Of a stretch of 64,000 nucleotides of DNA, positions 1 to 9,112 are shown one piece after another. The stretch's first letter is position 1. Each line of letters opens with the position of its first letter. Source of the DNA: Lytechinus variegatus (Eukaryota > Echinodermata > Echinoidea > Temnopleuroida > Toxopneustidae); contig NC_054746.1 of assembly GCF_018143015.1 (NCBI RefSeq), positions 37,542,830 to 37,606,829 of the forward strand. Direction: 5' to 3'. The position numbers and the translations under genes are program-made. Under the pieces are notes generated by a model. It was given only the letters and a program-made list of their open reading frames with translations, had not been told where the DNA came from and searched no databases.

Positions 1-382
1 GTACTTGCAAGCGCTTGGATCCAGTGATGTCTTTATTATGACGTATATTGTTGGCGCGCAGATCCTATGAAGCGTATCTCTTTATACGCATCCTCAAATG
101 CCCGGATGTGAGACCAGGGAAAATACAAAGGTATATTTTGCGTCGTCTCTGCATGCAAAGTAAATATGCGCATTGAGACCGAGGAAAATACAAATAATAT
201 ACCTATCCCTTCCCGATATTTATGAATCTAGGGCAATACGGTTTTGTAAATGACCAGCTCAGATGTCTGATACGGGTGATAATATACAATATTACATAGG
301 TCATGTAGATTCGAATCAGTGATAGGTCAATACGCCATCACGTGACCATGGCTGCGAGGACCGCATTTGTTATATTCTAGGT
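1..382. other. No gene seen; window edge
   Basis: No open frame with recognisable content lies here. The DNA is AT-rich with short repeated phrases such as GAAAATACAAA and resembles eroded repeat sequence. It may be the outer part of the inverted-repeat element that continues to about 842. Confidence 0.5.
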
Positions 383-458
383 TTTGACGTCACCTCAGGG
401 AATATACCGCGTTGTATTTTCAATTGCGGCGTTATATCCACTAAGGTGACGTCACTCG
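383..458. repeat. Inverted repeat with two perfect CRE palindromes
   Basis: Two arms read TGACGTCACCT... inward, one from 385 and its reverse complement ending at 454. Each arm holds the full CRE palindrome TGACGTCA (385-392 and 447-454). The arms continue imperfectly through a GGAATATACCGC-type stretch. The symmetry suggests a small palindromic element rather than a promoter, since no gene starts nearby. CREB/ATF binding would follow from the motif but is only inferred. Confidence 0.6.
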
Positions 459-655
459 CTGCATACAAGTTGCGCAACAAGGTAGTTGATGTACGCGCTA
501 GTGTTAACGCGTCGATTGCATGAATAACGCGCTTAATGTATTAAAAAAAAACTATTATGACGTAGATGGATCAGAGCAGTAGCAAGAATTTCGGATTTGA
601 GCCAGATGATGAATACAATTTCTGATGGCGAATCCACATATACTATATAATATAA

Positions 656-842
656 CAGATATTGCCTGGTCTATCGTTTTAATAAATAACATTTCAACTC
701 CCCTCCGAAGCTATATTTTTCCCTCGGGATAATATTTTCCCTCAGCGCTGCGCGCTTCGGGCAAAATATATTCCCTTGGGAAAAATATAACTCCGTCGGG
801 GAGAGGAAATGTTATATTCAAACTCTAGGTAGGCAATATCTG
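656..842. mobile_element. Palindromic MITE (CAGATATTGCCT ends)
   Basis: The segment opens with CAGATATTGCCT and closes with its inverted match AGGCAATATCTG. Inside, the arms repeat TATTTTTCCC / GGGAAAAATA around a GCGCTGCGCGCTTC centre, so the whole 187 bp can fold. It has no coding capacity. Flanks are TATA-rich, so a target duplication cannot be read with certainty. It abuts the left half of the split TTAA-type MITE. Confidence 0.65.
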
Positions 843-1078
843 TATATTATTTCAATATTTATACAGAATCTACAATAATGTAAAACTTGACTGAACTACA
901 TAATGTTAAACAATGTTAATTCCACAAGTTCAGGGAGGAATAAAGCTCGATTTCAAATGACATGGGTGAGAAAATCAAAATATTTCATACTTCAGATAAT
1001 AAAATACAAAAGAAATAGTGAGTGTGTGATGTTATCAGTCCCCTCATTTGCATACTGGCCAGGATGTGCATACCGTAA
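843..1078 (+). mobile_element. Left half of a split TTAA-type palindromic MITE
   Basis: The sequence from TTATACAGAATCTACAATAA to GCCAGGATGTGCATA matches, with few differences, the left part of the copy at 35121-35519. Its right half resumes at 5273. The copy was therefore interrupted by the 1079-5272 element. Family features are given under the 31129-31714 copy. Confidence 0.75.
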
Positions 1079-1270
1079 GGGCACTAGTATTCAACCCGGC
1101 ATAATTCAAAGATTTTGACATATTCCCCAAAATACTTAGAAATATGGAATCTATCTTAATTTCATACCTTTGTTATTTCCAGGGTAACTTTTGTCGGTAT
1201 GTTCTTTTTCAATCTGTCGACTGTATGCGCGGAGGATCGAATTATGCGGCGATGGCCTTTTGCACTGAAT

Positions 1271-1486
1271 GGCACTAGTATTCAACCTAGTGGAGATAGA
1301 TAGCAAATCTCAAAAGGGTTTAGATTGCTAAATTGGATCTATACTAGATCTATGTGAGTCTCTGGCTTCGATTAATTTCCTGTTTGGTCTCATCTCAAAT
1401 GGTCTAGGCCTAGTCCATATTCGGATGAGACAAGGGCAGATTGAGAAACAGGGCCATCTTTCATCGCTAGGTTGAATACTAGTGCC
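1271..1486. mobile_element. 216-bp MITE with 20-bp perfect terminal inverted repeats
   Basis: The segment starts GGCACTAGTATTCAACCTAG and ends with the exact inverse CTAGGTTGAATACTAGTGCC. A second copy of the terminal motif follows at 1491-1507. It sits inside the left inverted end of the larger 1079-5272 element: the right end of that element runs straight through the equivalent position. Its termini are the same motif as those of the host element, so it may be an internally deleted relative that inserted or duplicated there. Confidence 0.75.
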
Positions 1487-1520
1487 GACGGATTGAATAC
1501 TAGTGCCAAAAACGGTTGCA

Positions 1521-1961
1521 CTTCGTAATTCCGAAGGTTCTTTATTCCGAAGGTTCGTAATTCCGAAACACGTAAATTGCCTATACCTCGATGTTCGTTA
1601 ATCCGAAAACGAAAAAGGGTTCGTTAATCCGAACATTTGTGGCGTAATTCCGACGGTTCGTTATTCCGAAGGTTCGATAATCCGAAAACAAAATAAGGTT
1701 CGTTGTTCCGAAGGTTCGTTAATCCGAAAACGAAATAAGGTTCGTTGTTCCGAAGGTTCGTTGATCCGAAAACGAAATAAGGTTCGTTGTTCCGAAGGTT
1801 CGTTGATCCGAAAACGAAATAAGGTTCGTTGTTCCGAAGGTTCGTTGATCCGAAAACGAAATAAGGTTCGTTAATCCGAAAACAAAATAAGGTTCGTTAA
1901 TCCGAAAACGAAATAAGGTTCGTTAATCCGAAAACAAAATAAGGTTCGTTAATCCGAAAAA
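1521..1961 (+). repeat. Minisatellite array, left arm
   Basis: Tandem short units of TTCGTTAATCCGAAAACGAA, ATAAGG and GTTCCGAAGG variants fill about 440 bp. Units alternate between CGTTAATCCG, CGTTGATCCG and CGTTGTTCCG versions. The same array appears in reverse orientation at 4630-5084, so together they form arms of one large inverted structure. Confidence 0.85.
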
Positions 1962-3534
1962 TGAAAACCGTGAAAGCAGAGGCAAGGGGAGGGGGGCGGG
2001 GGCACTGTTGCCGTTCAATTATTATGAGGATGGGAAGGCAAGGGCGGCTGAACGAATTTTCGTTGGGGGGTAAAGCCAAAAATGAAACTCATACGTCAAA
2101 ATGGGCACTTTGGTGATATTTTCACCTTAAGATTATCATCTGCTTGAAGTTTTTGTGTTTGATAGTGATTAAGTAGAGAAAAACTTTTTTGAAGTGACTT
2201 CTTATTATGGCAAAATGTATAATTAGGCTTTATTTTTCGGGAGAGAGTATAATGAGCGAGCGGCTTGGTAAAACAAATTCAAAGGTGAAGTTGTAAAACG
2301 TTTTTGTGGTCAATTATTCTTAAAATGGCATTATTGCGAGGTGTTGCGAGCGTGAATCACAAGCTAAAACTTTAGGGTATTTAAATAAAAAATTAAAATA
2401 AGTTTTATAAAACTCGAGCAGATTTCTGCTGTCATTAAAAAGATGTGCATCTAACAAAAGAATTAACACGAGTGCAAAACGCGAGCTTAAACATACTGAC
2501 CAGAAAAGGAACCTGTTAAAGAAAGCATTTAGTGACCTCTTTAGGATGCATATTTCACCAATCAAATGAGAGTGCGAAGCGCAAGCTGAAAATGTGCAAT
2601 ATTCCAGCCTGAAAACTTAACTTAACTTGTATACTTTAAAAAGAGTATTTCATTTCGAAAAACATAAAAAACGGCATATTTATTTTTGAAAAAGGAATTT
2701 TCCCATTTTGGAAAATATTCATTTCCCTGTTTTTTATTTAATTTTGGGGTGCAAGTGCCCCCTGCCTCCCTCCCGGCAGATCCAACTTTCGTCAAAAAGG
2801 GGGGAGGCAATATTTTTTTCAGTCCTATTTTCCTCGATCGGCAGCTTAAAGTTGTTTTTTTTGTGTGTTTGTTTCTTTGAAAGGGTAGTCCTAACAGTCA
2901 ATTAGCTTTATACTTATAAAATAAAGTAAATATGTAATAACATGATAAACCCTTTTTAAATAATGCGAGCGCGAGCTATATATTTTTTTTGATGGGCAAT
3001 ATGTTTGTGATCTTCAAAACGAGATGCCTATGTAACTAAATTTAGATAATAACTGCAAGAAGCGCGAACAGAAATTTTAAATATATAAGCTCTGACCTGA
3101 TCTAAAGGGGACATTTTAAGAACTTTTTGCAGTTTGCCATGAAGACGATGCGTTTTTCAAACAATGGCGGCGGAACGTATTTTCTTTTTTTCGGGGGGGG
3201 GGACGCAAAGCAAAAAAAGGGCCAATAGGGGCAATTTGGTGCAAGCGGATATTTTCACCATGAGATTATCATCTGTGTAAAGAGGTTGTGTGTTTTGTAG
3301 TAATTAAATTGAGCACAATTTTTTAAGTGATCACTAGAGTTATATATTTACGTTTCATTTCTGCGAGCGTAGCTAGCAAGCGGTTTGGGGGGAAAAAATC
3401 CAATCTGAATATGTAAAATTCGCCTTTTTGGTCAAGTACTGTTAAAAGGGCATCCTTGTGAGATGTTGCGAGCGAATCACGTGCTCAAACTTTTGGAAAT
3501 TTCATGCAGGTCTAGAATGATAATTGATAAAGAT

Positions 3535-3596
3535 ATTATTTACCCAGGGAAGCCACTTCAGTTCTGAAAACTGTTCTCCCAGCTATTATTATTATT
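3535..3596 (-). repeat. SINE 3' tail fragment
   Basis: The stretch ATTTACCCAGGGAAGCCACT through the AATAATAATAG-type run is the reverse complement of the 3' end of the SINE copy at 45648-45832. No tRNA-like head is attached, so it is a short truncated piece. Confidence 0.6.
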
Positions 3597-3867
3597 TTTT
3601 TTACAAGAATGCTTAGAATGTCCAGTTTTCAGGTTTGGAAAATCGGAAAAGTTTGGCTCACGTTTCTCGCTCGCATCAAGTATTGTTTATTGAGGAACTC
3701 ATTCTATTCCTGGTTACAAATAAAAAAAAAGTATAAAATGTCCAGTTTTCAGGTTGGAATATCACAAATTTTAAGCTTGCGGTTCGCGCTCTCATTATTT
3801 AGTTCGTGAGATATATACTCTATTCATGAGTCACTAAATGCAGTCCTTAAAAGATTACTTTCTGAAG

Positions 3868-3991
3868 CCTGTTGCATAAACTTTTTACCTTAGAAAACTG
3901 GTAAAAACTGAAAACTAAGGTTAGTCTGATTTCCGCCATTGACTTTAGCACAGGGCAAAAACTCCTGTAAAAACAATTTATGCAACGGGCC
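3868..3991. mobile_element. Small palindromic MITE (GTTGCATAAA ends)
   Basis: The segment begins CCTGTTGCATAAACTTTTTA and ends AATTTATGCAACGGG, an imperfect inverted pair, with CCGCCATTGACTTTAGC in the middle. It is about 125 bp and has no coding potential. Confidence 0.6.
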
Positions 3992-4326
3992 CCAGGTCAG
4001 TATACAGCTCGCCCTCGCATTAATTCTTTAGAAAGATACACATCTTTCTTACGATTACAAAAAAATGCTCCGAATGCTCAATTCACGTCTTGAAATGTCT
4101 ACTAGTTTGAGCTTGCGATTCGCGCTTTCAACATCTCACAAGGATCATTATTAGTATTCTTTTATTACCAGCAGAAGCTGTTATTAAAAATGACATCCCC
4201 TCCAATACAAATCCTATTATCTAGAGGTTACTCGCACGCGACCAACACACTTGATCCCTGCATCTTTAAACCATTTGCTTAGGCAGCAATTGCTCAGATA
4301 AAATCGAAATCGGCCTATGCTTGATC

Positions 4327-4487
4327 TGGGGGGCGTTTCATCAATATTTTCATCCGACAAGTTGTCAGATCTGACATCTTTCCTTGATTCTGATTGGCTG
4401 AGAGGCACTGTTCCTATGGTAACTGTCGGATAAAGTGGTACTTGTCGGATAAAACGTCCGACAAGTCCTTTCATGAAACGCTCCCCA
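4327..4487. mobile_element. Palindromic MITE (GGGGCGTTTCATCAA ends)
   Basis: The left end GGGGGCGTTTCATCAA pairs with the right end TTTCATGAAACGCTCCCC. Internal inverted blocks CCGACAAGTTGTCAGATC and GTCCGACAAGTCC extend the fold. The centre reads TTGATTCTGATTGGCTGAGA, a phrase also present in related fragments at 57.4-58.0 kb, so this is a dispersed family. Confidence 0.7.
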
Positions 4488-4629
4488 GGGCGCCTATATT
4501 TTTAATGATATACATGCTTTTGGCCACAACACACGCATGTATCATCGATCGTTATTACTATCATTGCATAATATCGTGTAATCTTGTAACGACAACATCG
4601 TTTTTGTTACCAAAATGAATTATTCTCAT

Positions 4630-5084
4630 TTTCGGAAATACGAACCTTATTTAATTTTCGGATTAACGAACCTTATTTCGTTTTCGGATTGACGAACCTT
4701 ATTTCGTTTTCGGATTAACGAACCTTATTTCGTTTTCGGATTAACGAACCTTATTTCGTTTTCGGATTGACGAACCTTATTTCGTTTTCGGATTAACGAA
4801 CCTTATTTCGTTTTCGGATTAACGAACCTTATTTCGTTTTCGGATTAACGAACCTTCGGAATTACGAACCTTATTTCGTTTTCGGATTGACGAACCTTCG
4901 GAATTACGAACCTCATTTCTTTTTCGGATTAACGAACCTTCGGAATTACGAACCTTATTTCGTTTTCGGATTAACGAACCTTCGGAATTACGAACCTTAT
5001 TTCGTTTTCGGATTGACGAACCTTCGGATTGACGAACCTTCGGAAATACGAACCTTCGGAATTACGAACCTTCGGAATTACGAA
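4630..5084 (-). repeat. Minisatellite array, right arm (inverted)
   Basis: About 455 bp of tandem CGAACCTTATTTCGTTTTCG units with CCTTCGGAATTACGAA variants, the reverse complement of the array at 1521-1961. The array ends at the right inverted end of the 4.2-kb element. Confidence 0.85.
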
Positions 5085-5272
5085 TGTATGCGCAAAAGGT
5101 TTCGCCGTATAATTCGATCGCCCGCGCACACAGTCGACTGGTTGAAGAAAAAATAACGGAAAAAGAATAACCAGCAATTGCTCTTTGAAATAAGATGGGT
5201 CTGAAATTCAGGTAAATTCTATATTTCTTTATATTTGAGGAATCTCTCAAAACGGGTTGTATACTAGTGCCC

Positions 5273-5416
5273 TGTTGTGTGAAATTAAGCGAAACTTTAA
5301 AATGTCTTAACTTTTTTTATTTTACATCCGATTTTGATGAAATTTTCGGTGTTATGTTTGTTGGATTTTTCTCCTTTTATTCAAATCAACTTTTTGTCGG
5401 GGTGGACTTGTCCTTT
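5273..5416 (+). mobile_element. Right half of the split TTAA-type MITE
   Basis: The sequence from TGTTGTGTGAAATTAAGCGA to GGTGGACTTGTCCTTTAA continues the MITE interrupted at 1078. It ends in the family's typical GGACTTGTCCTTTAA terminus. Confidence 0.75.
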
Positions 5417-6714
5417 AATCATCATCACCATTATCATCGGCCTACACATCCCCCTCACCATCCACCACCAATACACCACCATTATCATCATCATCACTAT
5501 CCGCATCACTCCATAATCAGCTCTAATATTACATCTAACTTAGATCAACTTACAACTTTCCCATCTTCCAAGTTATCTCCGCAGCCCGCTGAAACTGGAT
5601 TCATATTCTAAGACTGTAGCAGCGTGTTTCACATTAAAAAATTCTTCAAATCTTGTTCTCTAGATTTGTTTTATGAGTGCGTTTTGCTCTATTTTCATGA
5701 AATTAAAATGCCTCAATCAGGTGCGTGTGCGCGTGCGTGCGCGGGCAGGTTATGACGCGCACCGGGTGCTCCAATTCCAAAAATAAAAAAAAATGCGCAA
5801 GAAGTGACGCCTTACGCGCTTTTGTTCTACAGCGCGAGCTATAAGGGGGCCGGGGGTGAGAAGAAGAAAAATAAACAATAAAAAAAGAACCCAATAAAAA
5901 ATGAACACGCAGCAAAATAATAAAGAAAAAGGAGGAGAATAATAATACGAAGATAATGAATAGCATAAAGAAGAAAATAATGGGGACAAAGAAGAAAATA
6001 ACAGAAACAAGGAAGAAAAATAAGAACAAAAGAACAAGATCAAGAAGAAAAAATAATGAAGGAGGAGGAGAAGGAGAAGAAGAAAAAAAGAAAAAGAAAG
6101 AAGAAAATGAAGAAGATGAAAGAGGAGGTATTTGAGGAGGTAGAGGATCCAAGAAGATGGAAATAGGAAGGAAAATGTGAAGTGAAAGGAAATTGAAAAT
6201 TAGTTCCCTGATTTATGATAAACGATTGATCAAAATGTAAACTCGCATTTCTAAAATTAAATATTTTTTTCAGGGCTATAATTTTGTTCCATTATGATGT
6301 TCTAAGCAAAATTATTGAGCGATGTTCTGCGATTTTCTCATTTATAGGAGTGTTTTGGCACTGTCATTTTCAAGACTTCAAACACAATAAAAAATCGAAA
6401 TTGCCCAAAATTTCTTCATGAAAACTGTCATTTATCATTAGGTTGTTTTAATTCAGCAAATGATGTTACTTTTCCGTTATATTGTATTAGTATGTTTTGA
6501 CCGTTGGTTTTGACTATCCCTTTCCTCCCGCCATATTCTTTCAGATACGCTCTCTCCTTCCATTTGACATGACTAAGAATACTGCCTAAATGTCAAAATA
6601 AGCACGGAATTCATTTTCGTCTCATTCTCTGTTGCATTTTTATCAATGAAAATTAGTAATGATAATAATAATGATGACAATAGTAATAATAATAATAAAC
6701 AATGAATAATAATA
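5417..6714. other. Low-complexity DNA, no gene
   Basis: About 5417-5520 is CAT/CAC-rich and 5860-6160 is a long purine-rich GAAGAAA-type stretch. The 100-150-residue open frames here are histidine- or serine/phenylalanine-runs produced by these simple repeats and are not credible proteins. The remainder shows nothing recognisable apart from AAT-rich DNA leading into the SINE. Confidence 0.7.
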
Positions 6715-6979
6715 ATAATAGGCATTATATTGCGCCAATTCTCTAGAAATAATATATTCCGAGGCTCATTATTATTATTATTACTATACCAGATTTAGCT
6801 CAAGCAGCCTTCCAGTATTCATGGTGCTCAGTGCATTTCAAGGAATTAATCCTACTGGGTACCCATTCACCTAACGTGGGTAAATATCTTGCTAAAGAAA
6901 AACATGCCATGGCTGGGATTCGAACCTACGTCCCTCTGATTGAGAGACGAAAGTCGTAACCACTAGACAATGACGCCCC
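6715..6979 (-). mobile_element. tRNA-derived SINE
   Basis: Read on the minus strand, the head has an A-box-like TTGTCTAGTGGTTACGA and a B-box GGTTCGAATCC within the first ~72 bases (6979 to about 6907). A body follows containing GGTGAATGGGTACCC and GGATTAATTCCTTGAA, then an AAT-repeat tail near 6720. The 3' acceptor stem does not pair with the 5' GGGGCGT, so it is not a functional tRNA. Body phrases recur at 45648-45832. A tRNA-derived, Pol III-transcribed SINE is the natural reading. Confidence 0.8.
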
Positions 6980-7318
6980 AACCTTGTTAGGCCGCCCCTG
7001 GTTATATTTCAAGGATGTTTCATTCAAAGTTGATTTGGTAAACAATGGATGTAATAACAAGCCTTTTCTAGAGATTTTAATCATCATAATTATGGCAACT
7101 CCCCCCCCCAAGAATTTAAGCATTTAAAAAACTTTCCCCGTAGTCCAGTGTAACAACCGTACAAGAAAGTGAAACTTCGCATCAAGTTTTTACTAATCAA
7201 TACCACAGTAAGTGTATCAATCACGCTCTGTATATTACAAAGCTACAGTGTAGTACAAAATATGAAAGACCCATTCGGTGTTCTAGGGCCTCTTTCTTCT
7301 TACAATAAGTTACAAACA

Positions 7319-7490
7319 CAGTGGCGGATCCAGGTGGGGGCACATCTGACCAGTATACCTCAAATATTCTTTCAGTGGAAAATGCGTGGACACGCAAGTG
7401 ATGACCAGTCCCCCCCCCCTTGGTTGTCCCATTTTTTTCTTCTGGAACATATAAGCGCCCTCCCCATTTTGGAAAATGGATCGCCCAGTA
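7319..7490. mobile_element. Possible G-run-ended MITE remnant
   Basis: The left end CAGTGGCGGATCCAGG is typical of hAT-type nonautonomous elements, and GGATCGCCCAGTA near 7486 could be its decayed inverted partner. A C-run lies between them. No target duplication was found. Confidence 0.35.
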
Positions 7491-7498
7491 TTCATGTG

Positions 7499-7571
7499 TA
7501 ACTCACATTGCGATTGATCTATAAATTGTTGAGTAAAGACACAATTTTAGATCAATCGGAATGTGAGTTAG
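7499..7571. repeat. Short near-perfect hairpin
   Basis: TAACTCACATTGCGATTGAT and the inverse ATCAATCGGAATGTGAGTTA bracket a ~30-bp centre, giving arms of about 29 bp with two or three mismatches. It is either a minimal MITE or a hairpin-forming site. It does not belong to any gene found here. Confidence 0.65.
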
Positions 7572-9112
7572 ATTTTGAATCTATCACAACACCCGTAAGA
7601 CGGTGTATAGTTATTCATTGAAGTCAATCATATCTCTCCCAGGAAGTATACTTTTTGCTGTTTGTAGGTTAACAATTCATGTAAATAACACAATGAAATA
7701 TATACTATTCCATAAAGAAAGAAACTGACGAAGCTATTATGGCTGGATAAATATAAATGCTGTATATTTCATGTAATAGTTTTATACTCACATCACATCA
7801 CTCTACTGGCAAGACAGTATAAAAATATAACATGCTGAAATATATTTCAGAAACAATAATATGCATCACTCCTAACTACAGTGCTTCCGATCTATAACCA
7901 CAGTAAATAAATTGATAATAAAACTTACAAACTTTGTTACAAATTTGGCATTGTTCACTGAATCCATATGCCCCCCTTTCAAAACTACTGAATTTGATCA
8001 AAACATATTTTTGATTATAGTAAAAAAAAAAACCCATATATAATTCTAAAATCTGTTCCTTTTCCAAGTACTGATAGCATTGTTTGATGTTTCATACGAG
8101 TCAATAATATAAAATTCTTGGAAAATATACAAATATGCTGTATATCATTTTTAAACATGGCACTGCATTTACATTTTTCAAAAGAACATGGAAATAAAAT
8201 TATTTTGATACACCAGAATAGAATAGGCCTGTATGATATTCTGACAAACTAAGAAAACACATTCACACATCCTACTTGACTAACAATGAATGACGCACAC
8301 TGGAAAACTAAAACACTCTGTCATGTGTGAATAAACTACTAAACACACTGTAATCAAGATATAAATAGTGATTATAATATGTACATACTTGCATTCAATT
8401 TTAATATACTCAGACCTGTTCAACATCTCGTGTACATTCTGAAGCTGACATGCAAGGGATACATGTACATTGAAATACAAGTACACTATACTTTAAAAGA
8501 TAATGAAGACCATTGGGAAGGTGTAAATAAATATTAGTAGGCATACAAAATATATTTTTTTAAGTTCCATTAATACCATTAAAAAAAAGAGATATATTGA
8601 AATTCATAGAAGCCTGTCCAAAGCTTTGGTAATGGTACAACTATTATGGTATTCAAGTATTAGTTATCACATTCCAATCTAAATTATAGTGAGCATTTTC
8701 ATAAACTTTTTGTGAAAATTCAAAGTTTCCCATTCATTAGCTTTAGAGGCTATACATTAATGTTTCATCAAAGGGGGTGGGGGGCACCAATCTTATAACA
8801 TGATATAAATAAAACTATGTAAGATTGTGTCCCGAAAACTTTATCCCAGTCCATGCTTTAGAAACTGTTTTTATACATAACACAACCAACAAAGTATATT
8901 TTTACAGAAAATTTCACACACAAGTATCTCATTTACACCTAATATTTGACACATTAGTCTTTTTTTTTCGTTTTTGTTGATCTTGAACTCAGCTTTGAAA
9001 ATTACATGAATGATCTTGAGATTTCTCCAAAATGTATGTCAGGCTCAAATCATACAGCAATCATCAAATTGACAAAAACCCAAACAAGATGGCTGGATTT
9101 GTTTGAGGTGCC
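7572..9112. other. Intergenic, no feature recognised
   Basis: AT-rich DNA without coding signal. It contains scattered short simple runs and one G-run near 8775. Nothing further can be supported. Confidence 0.6.

Larger units (their letters stand above)
1079..5272. mobile_element. ~4.2-kb non-autonomous element with long inverted ends and minisatellite arms
   Basis: The left end (1079-1270) and the reverse complement of the right end (about 5085-5272) share GGGCACTAGTAT(T/A)CAACCC, a GTCGACTGT(A/G)TGCGCGG block, GATCGAATTAT(G/A)CGGCGA and CCTTTTGC(A/G)C. This gives diverged terminal inverted repeats of nearly 200 bp. Immediately inside each end lies a minisatellite array in opposite orientation. 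The interior (about 2.0-4.6 kb) holds G-run fragments, a SINE tail and two small MITEs but no recognisable transposase. Sequence just outside both ends is the two halves of one MITE, which fixes the boundaries. Superfamily is not recognised; no clear target duplication is visible. Confidence 0.75.

Noticed and set aside
5703-6152. 149-residue Ser/Phe-rich frame on the minus strand
   Set aside because: Reverse reading of a GAAGAAA-type purine tract.
6907-6979. tRNA gene
   Set aside because: A and B boxes are good, but the acceptor stem does not pair and the sequence runs directly into a SINE body.
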